Source of the DNA: Candidatus Bathyarchaeota archaeon
GTDB lineage: Archaea; Thermoproteota; Bathyarchaeia; TCS64
Assembly: GCA_030608725.1 (NCBI GenBank)
Contig: JAUWDP010000107.1
Location: forward strand, 1 to 5,001
Direction of reading: 5' to 3'
Length of the DNA stretch: 5,001 nucleotides
Shown: positions 1 through 4,812 of the stretch, piece by piece
Layout of the letters: each line of letters opens with the position of its first letter
Numbering within the stretch: position 1 is the stretch's first letter
Notes under the pieces: generated by a model
What the model was told of the DNA's origin: nothing
The model's database searches: none
What the model saw: the letters and a program-made list of their open reading frames with translations, nothing else
Made by a program: the position numbers and the translations under genes

Positions 1-31
1 GGATAACACCCATAAATTATTCCGATTCCGG

Positions 32-43
32 GCGCGCGCGCGC
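32..43. repeat. (GC)6 alternating dinucleotide run
   Basis: Twelve bases of strictly alternating G and C lie inside an otherwise AT-rich intergenic stretch. Such runs can adopt Z-DNA under negative supercoiling and are prone to slippage. No function can be read from the sequence. Confidence 0.8.
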
Positions 44-194
44 TTTTGAAAACCACCAGATCTTTGAGGGGGGAGCAAACATTCTAAAAGTCAGAATTAC
101 CGAATTTACAGGGTTCCTATGTATCGCATAAGAGTTCTCCTGCAACTAAAATAAGCTCTTTCATCACAGAACTTCGTAAACAACAACATCATGG

Positions 195-233
195 ACGTTA
201 TCAACCTCTATAACGAATCTATTCAGATAACGT
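195..233. repeat. Inverted repeat with three ATAACG hexamers
   Basis: ACGTTATC (195-202) pairs exactly with GATAACGT (226-233), and a third copy of the hexamer, ATAACG, sits at 210-215. The hexamer therefore occurs inverted at 196-201 and direct at 210-215 and 227-232. An outer CAACA (184-188) and TGTTG (235-239) can extend the pairing around a bulge. It lies about 30 bases upstream of the predicted TATA box of the gene at 324, a position that suits an upstream regulator site. That role is inference. Confidence 0.45.
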
Positions 234-262
234 TTGTTGGCGAAATCTGCCGGCCGCGCCAA

Positions 263-270
263 TTTAAAAT
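263..270 (+). promoter_or_regulatory. Predicted archaeal TATA box for the gene at 324
   Basis: TTTAAAAT lies 54 bases before the GTG start. Archaeal transcription normally begins about 25 bases downstream of the TATA box, which predicts a start near 290-293 and a short leader of about 30 bases carrying the Shine-Dalgarno site at 311-316. The upstream factor B element is not obvious. Confidence 0.5.
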
Positions 271-273
271 AGC

Positions 274-307
274 TTGTATGCCTCTATTCGTGATATCGGG
301 CATACAA
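274..307. promoter_or_regulatory. Perfect 9-bp inverted repeat between TATA box and start codon, candidate operator
   Basis: TTGTATGCC (274-282) and GGCATACAA (299-307) are exact reverse complements separated by 16 bases. The left arm begins just after the predicted TATA box and the repeat spans the predicted transcription start. A protein bound here would block RNA polymerase, as many archaeal repressors do. A leader-RNA hairpin is less likely, because the left arm would lie upstream of the predicted start and not be transcribed. Arm centres are 25 bases apart, more than two helical turns, so a single dimer would have to be large or the DNA bent. Confidence 0.5.
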
Positions 308-310
308 TAG

Positions 311-316
311 GGAGTG
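311..316 (+). promoter_or_regulatory. Shine-Dalgarno site supporting the GTG start at 324
   Basis: GGAGTG, a near match to the GGAGGTG consensus, stands 7 bases before the GTG at 324. This spacing supports GTG as the true start over any internal ATG. Confidence 0.65.
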
Positions 317-323
317 TTCTATC

Positions 324-899
324 GTGAGAAAGGACATCATCTATTTCGAGAAGGCAGGTCCCCAGAATACAGATGAGCTGTTGACTCTCGCCAAGGAGAG
401 GGCTGAAGAGCTCGGTATCAAGGACGTTGTCGTCGCCACCTCGCATGGAGGGACAGCAGTCAAAGTCCAAGAGATCTTCGATGATCCGAAATTAAACGTG
501 GTGGCTGTGACCATCTGCGAGGGCTTCAAGGATAAAGGGTGGACGATCTCGGACTCGGAAAGAGCGAAGTTGACGGAGAGGGGCATCAAGGTCCTGACCT
601 CCATTCATGCTCTTGGCGCGGACGTCGCATCTGCCTTCACAGACAAGTACGGTGGAGGCTACCTCGTCAGGGCCATCAGGGACACCCTCTACAGGTTCGG
701 CCAGGGGATGAAGGTCTGCGTGGAGATCGTGCTGATGGCGGCAGACGCCGGGTTGATCCCCATGGACCGGGAGGTCATGGCAATCGCCGGGACGGACGAG
801 GGAGCAGACACATGCATCGTGGTGAAACCGGCTTATCCGAGGAAGTTCTTCGACTTGGAGATTCGGGAGATCGTTGCGAAGCCCAGAAAACTATCTTAG
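324..899 (+). CDS. Free-standing pyruvate kinase alpha/beta (C-terminal) domain protein
   Basis: The 191-residue product matches the archaeal proteins that consist only of the pyruvate kinase C-terminal domain (PK_C fold), represented by the structural-genomics proteins AF0103 and MTH1675. The length equals the single domain. It lacks the catalytic TIM barrel and cannot be a pyruvate kinase; its true role is not established, and I recall a bound flavin nucleotide in one of the structures. Visible blocks are FEKAGPQNT (8-16), ATSHGGTA (38-45), GADVASAF (98-105), LYRFGQGMKVCVEI (122-135), a D-x-G loop near 141-145 and AGTDEGADTCIVVKPA (155-170). The glycine-rich SHGGTA and GTDEGAD loops are the likely ligand-binding sites. 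There is no signal peptide or membrane segment, so it should be cytosolic. Start is GTG with GGAGTG 7 bases upstream; stop is TAG. It is the only plus-strand gene here, has its own promoter with a candidate operator, and converges on the MFS gene. Family call is firm; function is unknown. Confidence 0.88.
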   Translation: MRKDIIYFEKAGPQNTDELLTLAKERAEELGIKDVVVATSHGGTAVKVQEIFDDPKLNVVAVTICEGFKDKGWTISDSERAKLTERGIKVLTSIHALGADVASAFTDKYGGGYLVRAIRDTLYRFGQGMKVCVEIVLMAADAGLIPMDREVMAIAGTDEGADTCIVVKPAYPRKFFDLEIREIVAKPRKLS

Positions 900-944
900 C
901 TGCATTTCGAGACTTCTATTTGATAATCTCCCTTCGGGACTTCC

Positions 945-2231
945 TCAGGCTCCGTTTATCTCCTCTTTCTCTGGCTCTTCGATGAAGAAGTAGACCAGCA
1001 GGAAGGGAGGTATTATCAGGACGAGTTGCAGGAGGAACGGGACTTGGTGGCCGACGTTGTCATATAGCCAGCCTCCCGCGAACATCCCCAGGGAGAGGGC
1101 GATCATGGTGAAGAACCCCCTCGACCCGTTAACCTTCCCCCTGTGCTCCCTGGGCACGAGATCGGCCGTCAAGGCCATGGCGGCTCCGCTTATGAGCACC
1201 TGGAGGAGCCCGATCAGGCTCATCGACACAATGAGCCTGTAGAAGTCCCCCCAGATGAGGAGGGGCACCGCAATGGCCCATATGACGAAGGCCGCCATCA
1301 GGGGCTTCTTCTTCCCCACCTTGTCTATGATCTTCCCGGCGGGAAGGGCCAGGATGATCATGGAGACGAAGAGGGTCGTCATTATGTATGAGAAGGACAC
1401 GTAGTCGATGCCGAGATCGTCGAGGATGTAGAGGGTGAAAACGGGCTGGAACAGCCCGACCGTGAAGTTGGTGGCGATGAAGACCAGGAAAAGGATGAAG
1501 GCGCCCCTGGGCACGACCTTCCAGACGTTTATGCTCTCCCTGAAAGACTTCGGGTAGGACCCTAGCATCTCCGAGAGATTGATCTTCGCAGGGTCCTCCA
1601 CGGTCTCTTTGAGCCTCGTGCGTAGGGCCGAGGCGGCAAGGAACCCGATCACGACGACGATGTAGGAGAGCCTGACGCTGGGCACCAGGCCCATCTTGGT
1701 GTAGAGGAAACCTGCGATGAGGGGGGCGGGCGTCGTCGAGGCGCCGGCGATGAGCTGGATAATGCTGAACCCCATGCCTCTCTTCTCCTTGGGGACAGAG
1801 TCCGCGATTATCGCGTTCAAGGCCGGTTGGTATAGACCCGCGAATCCGCCCATGACAGCGCCCACCAGGATCCACTCCCAGCTGGGGGCAAAGATGTAGA
1901 ACACGCGGGCGAGCCCTGCGAAGAAGGTCATCGTGAAGATGAGCCATTTCCGTCCGTACTTGTCGGCGAGGTAACCCCCGGGGATCTGGACCAAGGCTCT
2001 CGCTAAGAGCTCCGACGCCCCTATGATCCCTATGATCGCAGCCGTGCCCCCCAGTGCCTCGACGTACTTTGGGTAGTAGGTTGACGGCAGCTCGCTTGCG
2101 AAGTCGAGGATGAGCCAGCTGAGCACCATGATGAGGAAGTTTCCCTCGACGAAGCTGAACTCAGAGCGGAATCTACTAAGCAGCCCCGCCTTTGGGATGG
2201 TAACGTCTTCCTTGAGAGCCTCCTCAGCCAT
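945..2231 (-). CDS. Major facilitator superfamily (MFS) transporter, 12 predicted helices
   Basis: The 428-residue product is a full-length secondary transporter of the MFS in the cytoplasmic membrane. Twelve hydrophobic segments are visible, at about 32-48, 62-84, 97-114, 117-138, 154-177, 187-203, 243-268, 280-299, 310-328, 332-356, 371-390 and 396-416, with a hydrophilic loop at about 204-240 between the two six-helix halves. Loop 2-3 carries motif A, GGYLADKYGRK (85-95), and the second half has the degenerate copy GKIIDKVGKKK (299-309). The halves also share a loop pattern: DSVPKEKRG (144-152) and DLVPREHRG (357-365). D43 and E47 in helix 1 are acidic membrane residues that could couple protons. 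Substrate cannot be told; the form resembles drug or metabolite exporters. Start is ATG with AGGAGGGAGG 6 bases upstream. It is the last gene of a four-gene operon, 20 bases after the 44-residue gene, so the ArsR-type regulator at the front probably controls it. Confidence 0.9.
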   Translation of the reverse strand: MAEEALKEDVTIPKAGLLSRFRSEFSFVEGNFLIMVLSWLILDFASELPSTYYPKYVEALGGTAAIIGIIGASELLARALVQIPGGYLADKYGRKWLIFTMTFFAGLARVFYIFAPSWEWILVGAVMGGFAGLYQPALNAIIADSVPKEKRGMGFSIIQLIAGASTTPAPLIAGFLYTKMGLVPSVRLSYIVVVIGFLAASALRTRLKETVEDPAKINLSEMLGSYPKSFRESINVWKVVPRGAFILFLVFIATNFTVGLFQPVFTLYILDDLGIDYVSFSYIMTTLFVSMIILALPAGKIIDKVGKKKPLMAAFVIWAIAVPLLIWGDFYRLIVSMSLIGLLQVLISGAAMALTADLVPREHRGKVNGSRGFFTMIALSLGMFAGGWLYDNVGHQVPFLLQLVLIIPPFLLVYFFIEEPEKEEINGA

Positions 2232-2237
2232 GCCCAG

Positions 2238-2247
2238 CCTCCCTCCT
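2238..2247 (-). promoter_or_regulatory. Strong Shine-Dalgarno site of the MFS gene
   Basis: On the minus strand AGGAGGGAGG ends 6 bases before the ATG at 2231. It lies between the stop of the 44-residue gene and the MFS start, which supports both gene ends. Confidence 0.75.
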
Positions 2248-2251
2248 TGTA

Positions 2252-2386
2252 TTATTCTACTCCGCCGGCGGCCTTGAGGGCGTCCCTGATCTCGAGGAGG
2301 AGCCGCTTCATATCTTTGAGACGCTTATCGGTTTCCTTGACCAGCTCCTCCTCAGACATCCGGGCGTAGTTGACCTCCTGGGACAC
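2252..2386 (-). CDS. 44-residue charged helical protein with EIRDALK motif
   Basis: A small gene fills the gap between the two-helix membrane protein and the MFS transporter. It starts with GTG at 2386, two bases after the TGA of the previous gene, with GGAGGAG 5 bases upstream on the minus strand, and ends with TAA. An ATG nine codons in (2359) would give 35 residues but has no Shine-Dalgarno site. The product has no signal peptide or membrane segment. Residues 11-40 (SEEELVKE, then TDKRLKDMKRLLLEIRDALK) are strongly charged with leucines at heptad-like spacing, typical of an amphipathic helix or coiled coil. EIRDALK (32-38) closely matches EIRDVLK (100-106) at the end of the upstream protein, which suggests a duplicated or pairing helix. 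I do not recognise a named family. Tight spacing on both sides and the Shine-Dalgarno site argue that it is translated. Confidence 0.68.
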   Translation of the reverse strand: MSQEVNYARMSEEELVKETDKRLKDMKRLLLEIRDALKAAGGVE

Positions 2387-2388
2387 CT

Positions 2389-2721
2389 TCACTCCTCCAC
2401 AGATTTGAGGACGTCCCGGATCTCACCCAGGACGTCGACGATCTCGTCCAGCTCTTCCAGTGTAGCCTGTTGGTTCTCCCTGAGGACTCTCAGCTTGTGC
2501 CTCTCAACCCTACCGGAGTCGTCGAATACCCTACCCAGGGGGCCCTGGACCACACCGACGATGACGATGCACCCGCCAACCAAGACGGCCATGAAGGCGA
2601 CAATTGCCGCTGCGACGTAGTTGAAGCCGTAGAAGAGGCTCGCGTACAGGCATATGCCCGGCACTCCGAGGCCGATGGCTATCGCCGAGATCCCGATCAT
2701 GATGGATGACGTCTTGGACAT
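2389..2721 (-). CDS. Two-helix membrane protein with C-terminal coiled-coil tail
   Basis: This 110-residue protein has two hydrophobic segments, about 7-30 and 35-58, joined by a very short turn (YGFN), followed by a cytoplasm-like charged tail. Residues 72-109 form a probable coiled coil (hydrophobics in LEELDEIVDVLGEIRDVLK). The turn predicts a hairpin with both ends on the same side of the membrane; the R/K-rich start of the tail (R64, R71, R74, K76, R78) favours the cytoplasm by the positive-inside rule. Its ATG follows the TAG of the ArsR-type gene with no gap, and AAGGAGG lies 8 bases upstream inside that gene, so the two are probably translationally coupled. The GTG of the next gene comes two bases after its TGA. 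I do not recognise a named family. Placed between a regulator and a transporter, it could be a transporter accessory subunit or a membrane sensor that holds the regulator; this is inference. Confidence 0.82.
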   Translation of the reverse strand: MSKTSSIMIGISAIAIGLGVPGICLYASLFYGFNYVAAAIVAFMAVLVGGCIVIVGVVQGPLGRVFDDSGRVERHKLRVLRENQQATLEELDEIVDVLGEIRDVLKSVEE

Positions 2722-3042
2722 CTAGCCTTCCTCCTTCATTATCTTGCGGATTGACTCGGGAGTCAGCACAAGCTCGAATCTCACAGGGGTATATGTCTTG
2801 GTCACTGGACGGCCCTCTGCCCTCGTCTCCTGCCTTATCTCTTCAATCAGACCCAATTTTCTCAATCCCTTCAGGTGGAGATGCGCCAGGGGATAGGACA
2901 GGCCCATCTCCTTCGCCAAGGCGTAGGCGTGCTTCGGCTCTTCTTCCAGCGAGGCTATCATCTTCAGCCTTATGGGATTAGCCAGCGCCTTCAAAGTCTT
3001 CACCAGCTTCTGCGGCCCGTCCTCGCTCAAGGGCATCTCCAC
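2722..3042 (-). CDS. ArsR-type winged-helix transcriptional regulator
   Basis: The 106-residue product is a single winged helix-turn-helix domain of the ArsR/HTH_20 type, a cytosolic DNA-binding protein that usually acts as a dimer. LKALANPIRLKMIASL (17-32) is the family's typical first helix; residues 38-48 (HAYALAKEMGL) form the second; SYPLAHLHLKGLRKLGLI (49-66) is the recognition helix region; the beta wing runs to about 92, followed by a short C-terminal helix (95-104). There are no cysteines and only two histidines, so the metal-sensing sites of ArsR/SmtB members are absent and the signal is unknown. The start is GTG (3042); ATG two codons later (3036) is possible. Neither has a Shine-Dalgarno site, and a TATA box lies about 29 bases upstream, so the mRNA is probably leaderless. 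It heads the operon with the two-helix protein, the 44-residue protein and the MFS transporter. TATAAGA repeats around its promoter suggest autoregulation. Confidence 0.87.
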   Translation of the reverse strand: MEMPLSEDGPQKLVKTLKALANPIRLKMIASLEEEPKHAYALAKEMGLSYPLAHLHLKGLRKLGLIEEIRQETRAEGRPVTKTYTPVRFELVLTPESIRKIMKEEG

Positions 3043-3047
3043 GTTGA

Positions 3048-3095
3048 TATATAAGAAAAATCTTATACATATAAACTTTTTCTATTATATAAGAA
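3048..3095. promoter_or_regulatory. TATAAGA repeat cluster, candidate operator of the ArsR-type regulator
   Basis: TATAAGA (3050-3056) and TCTTATA (3061-3067) form a perfect 7-bp inverted repeat around AAAA, an 18-bp palindrome between the predicted TATA box and the transcription start. The ten bases TATATAAGAA at 3048-3057 recur exactly at 3086-3095 on the far side of the TATA box, 38 bases away. A palindrome of this size suits a winged-helix dimer, and its position suits repression by blocking polymerase. Because the whole region is AT-rich, chance matches and TATA boxes are a real alternative explanation. Confidence 0.5.
3068..3075 (-). promoter_or_regulatory. Predicted TATA box of the ArsR-MFS operon
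   Basis: On the minus strand TTTATATG is centred about 29 bases before the GTG at 3042, the distance expected when transcription starts at or next to the start codon. The surrounding 3043-3106 is almost entirely A and T, so other TATA-like boxes exist and the exact position is uncertain. Confidence 0.55.
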
Positions 3096-3106
3096 TATTT
3101 TTATAT

Positions 3107-3129
3107 ATGTCCCGGCACAGCGGGGACAT
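3107..3129 (-). terminator. Hairpin after the winged-helix gene, possible terminator
   Basis: ATGTCCC (3107-3113) and GGGACAT (3123-3129) pair exactly around a 9-base loop. On the minus strand the hairpin lies 34 bases after the stop of the winged-helix gene and is followed by a long A/T stretch, but not by a clean run of T. It may end or trim the bactofilin-unit transcript and separate it from the next operon. Archaeal terminators usually depend on T runs rather than hairpins, so the call is modest. Confidence 0.35.
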
Positions 3130-3162
3130 GAGGCCAGACTTCGTGCAACAAAAAACCAGCCT

Positions 3163-3435
3163 CTAATCCTCAAAGGCCTCGTCGTCCAGGTACATCTTCA
3201 CGGTCCGGAGGGCCTGGAGGAACTCCCCGCCCCGGGCCGTGATCCTGAACCCCCTGGTGCTGCCGTACTCCTCCTCCTTCACGAGGCCCCGCTTCGACAG
3301 GAAGTCGACCACGTCCTTAGCCCTGTCCACGGGGAGGTTCGCACCGTAGGAGATCCTAGTGATCGCGCTCACCCCCTTGCGGCGTATAGTCTCTAGGGTG
3401 TCCATGTAGATGTCGTATCGAGTGCGCCTCTTCAT
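3163..3435 (-). CDS. Archaeal winged-helix DNA-binding protein (HTH_45-like)
   Basis: The 90-residue product resembles the small archaeal winged-helix proteins of the HTH_45 type, a cytosolic DNA-binding domain with little else. It begins MKRRTRYDIY, the usual basic opening of the family. ITRISYGANLP (25-35) covers the second helix and turn, DRAKDVVDFLSKRGLV (37-52) the recognition helix, and the wing runs through GFRITARGGEFL (62-73), followed by a C-terminal helix and an acidic tail (DDEAFED). I chose ATG at 3435, 18 bases after the stop of the bactofilin-like gene. A TTG at 3453 directly abutting that stop would add six residues (LTRGSP); neither has a good Shine-Dalgarno site, so reinitiation after the upstream gene is likely. 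Co-transcription suggests it regulates, or responds with, the bactofilin-like gene. Its targets are unknown. Confidence 0.82.
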   Translation of the reverse strand: MKRRTRYDIYMDTLETIRRKGVSAITRISYGANLPVDRAKDVVDFLSKRGLVKEEEYGSTRGFRITARGGEFLQALRTVKMYLDDEAFED

Positions 3436-3453
3436 GGGTGAGCCCCGGGTCAA

Positions 3454-4788
3454 CTAGAGAGGGGGCTCAGGTAGCTTTTCAGTCTTTTCAGGTTCGTAGG
3501 CGAAGCGGACGTTCCTCTCGGCCCTCAGTGAGTCCGTGTACTTCACCTCGCCGCTGATTCTGCAGTCGGTCTCCACTGTCACCCTGTTCGCGTAGATGTT
3601 GAGGACCCTGCAGCCCCGCCTTAGGGTGACCTCATCCGCGTGGATGTCCTCGACCCTCGCCCGCTCCCTGATCAGGACCTTCCGGGCGACGAGGGGCCCT
3701 TCCACCTCACCCCTACGGCCAATCTCTATGTAATCCGCCTTGGCTCCATCACGGGTCCTCAGGGTGTTGGTCCTGATCTCGTCCAAGGCCTCCAACCTCC
3801 TGGCTTCGACTTTCCCTCCGACGAGGACGGACCTCGCCTTGATCAGCCCACCGGCTTCCGCCTTCCCTCCGACCCTGAGGTCTTCGGTCAACTCCAGGTC
3901 ACCATCGACCTTCGCCGTGCCTCCCACCTCGATGTTCCTCCCGTAGGCGTTGCCGTCTATCTTGACGGTGCCCCCGACGTCGATGTTCTCGAAGGTGAGG
4001 TCGCCGTCGCTCTTGAAGGTGCCTCCGACGTCGATGTCCCCTCCCTTCCCCCCCGAGATCTTCACGGAGCCCCCGACCCGGATCCTCTCGAACTCCAGGG
4101 GATCTGAAGACTTGAGGGTGCCGCCGACCCTTATGTCGCGTACGAGGCCGCCGGTCAGCTTCACGCTGCCGCCCACGTCGATCTCCTCCACTTTAGCAAC
4201 GCCGTCGATCCTGACGGTGCCTCCTACATCGATGATTTCGGCGTCCACCGGGCCGTATCCTTTGAACGATCCGCCAGACTTTATGACCCCGCTCTTGGTC
4301 GCCCCCTCGATCTGGACCGATCCGCCCACGTCGATCTCCTCGACCTCGGCGTCGGACTCCGTCTTGAAGCTGCCCCCGACGTCTACGTGGGCGGCCTTCG
4401 ATGTCCCCCTAACTCTCAGCGTCCCTCCTACCGTGGCGCGCTCGACGTCCATGTTGCCTCCTACGCTGACGCTCCGATCGACTTCCATCTTCTTGGAGGT
4501 GAGATCGCCGCTGACCTCCAGTCGGCCGCGCTTCACCTTAATGGAGTCCTCGACCGATAGATCGCCCTCGACCAATATGTCGCCGTCCCTCCCCCTGAAC
4601 TCGGAGGTCACAAGGCTTGACTCGAATGTGCAGTCTTCCCTGCACTCTGTGATACCAGAAACCCGGACTACTCCACCAGGCTTCGAGGCCCTGACAGCCC
4701 CTTCGTCCACGGAGAGGTCGCCTTCGACCTCGTCAATCTCCTTCAGGGTCCTCCTGGGTACCCTTACATCCTCTGGCAATATGACCAC
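3454..4788 (-). CDS. Long bactofilin-like (polymer-forming) beta-helix protein
   Basis: The 444-residue product is a right-handed beta-helix type repeat protein resembling bactofilins, which self-assemble into cytoskeletal filaments. Between residues 109 and 325 there are thirteen VGG motifs plus one SGG (171), most in the form IDVGGTVKIDG. Their starts are 109, 120, 137, 154, 171, 188, 205, 221, 238, 254, 271, 288, 306 and 323, so the period is 17 with small deviations, about one turn of helix each. Less regular turns flank this core at about 19-105 and 330-428. The C-terminus is a short proline-rich tail (EKLPEPPL). No signal peptide or membrane segment is seen, so it is probably cytosolic or membrane-associated through partners. 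Typical bacterial bactofilins are far shorter, under about 200 residues. Cysteines occur only at 49, 53, 393 and 409. The GTG start has no Shine-Dalgarno site but a TATA box about 29 bases upstream, so a leaderless mRNA is likely. It is cotranscribed with the winged-helix gene. A non-polymerising adhesin-like beta-helix is the alternative. Confidence 0.82.
   Translation of the reverse strand: MVILPEDVRVPRRTLKEIDEVEGDLSVDEGAVRASKPGGVVRVSGITECREDCTFESSLVTSEFRGRDGDILVEGDLSVEDSIKVKRGRLEVSGDLTSKKMEVDRSVSVGGNMDVERATVGGTLRVRGTSKAAHVDVGGSFKTESDAEVEEIDVGGSVQIEGATKSGVIKSGGSFKGYGPVDAEIIDVGGTVRIDGVAKVEEIDVGGSVKLTGGLVRDIRVGGTLKSSDPLEFERIRVGGSVKISGGKGGDIDVGGTFKSDGDLTFENIDVGGTVKIDGNAYGRNIEVGGTAKVDGDLELTEDLRVGGKAEAGGLIKARSVLVGGKVEARRLEALDEIRTNTLRTRDGAKADYIEIGRRGEVEGPLVARKVLIRERARVEDIHADEVTLRRGCRVLNIYANRVTVETDCRISGEVKYTDSLRAERNVRFAYEPEKTEKLPEPPL
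3814..4464 (-). repeat. 51-bp coding tandem repeats of the bactofilin-like gene
   Basis: The DNA for residues 109-325 repeats with a period of about 51 bases (17 codons). Near-identical blocks are visible, for example GCCCCCGACGTCGATGTTCTC at the plus-strand region near 3969 compared with the GCCTCCGACGTCGATGTCC block near 4020, and CACGTCGAT forms near 4174 and 4329. Units differ at many third positions, so the array is old or diversified by selection rather than freshly amplified. It is coding and in frame, not CRISPR. Confidence 0.75.
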
Positions 4789-4812
4789 TGAGTCGAAAAG
4801 CGGCGGTCTCCC

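Larger units (their letters stand above)
1..260. other. AT-rich intergenic region without a convincing gene
   Basis: This stretch upstream of the plus-strand gene is clearly more AT-rich than the coding DNA. I see no tRNA, rRNA or recognisable protein. The best plus-strand reading frame is a 39-codon ATG frame at 191-310 with no Shine-Dalgarno site and no well-placed TATA box. The region contains a short alternating GC run (32-43) and a cluster of ATAACG hexamers (196-232), described separately. The left edge of the window cuts the region, so the gene that borders it is not visible. Confidence 0.6.

Noticed and set aside
191..310. 39-codon plus-strand ATG frame ending 14 bases before the PK-domain gene
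   Set aside because: It has no Shine-Dalgarno site, no TATA box at leaderless distance, and runs through the predicted promoter and inverted repeats. The peptide resembles nothing I know.
900..944. Possible terminator between the convergent genes
   Set aside because: Only a weak GAGA/TCTC pairing and short pyrimidine runs are present in 45 bases; nothing specific enough to annotate.
539..985. 148-codon plus-strand frame overlapping the PK-domain gene
   Set aside because: Same-strand shadow frame with low-complexity Arg/Gly content; the 324-899 frame shows full family conservation.
1129..1947. 272-codon minus-strand frame inside the MFS gene
   Set aside because: Out-of-frame shadow in GC-rich DNA, rich in Arg, His and Pro, while the MFS frame has clear motifs and helices.
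3107..3166. 19-codon plus-strand ATG frame starting in the hairpin stem
   Set aside because: It is very short, without a ribosome site, and no TATA box sits at the right distance; it reads antisense into the end of the winged-helix gene.
3814..4464. Possible CRISPR or satellite array
   Set aside because: The 51-base periodicity is in frame, the units diverge throughout without constant repeats and unique spacers, and it encodes regular beta-helix turns.
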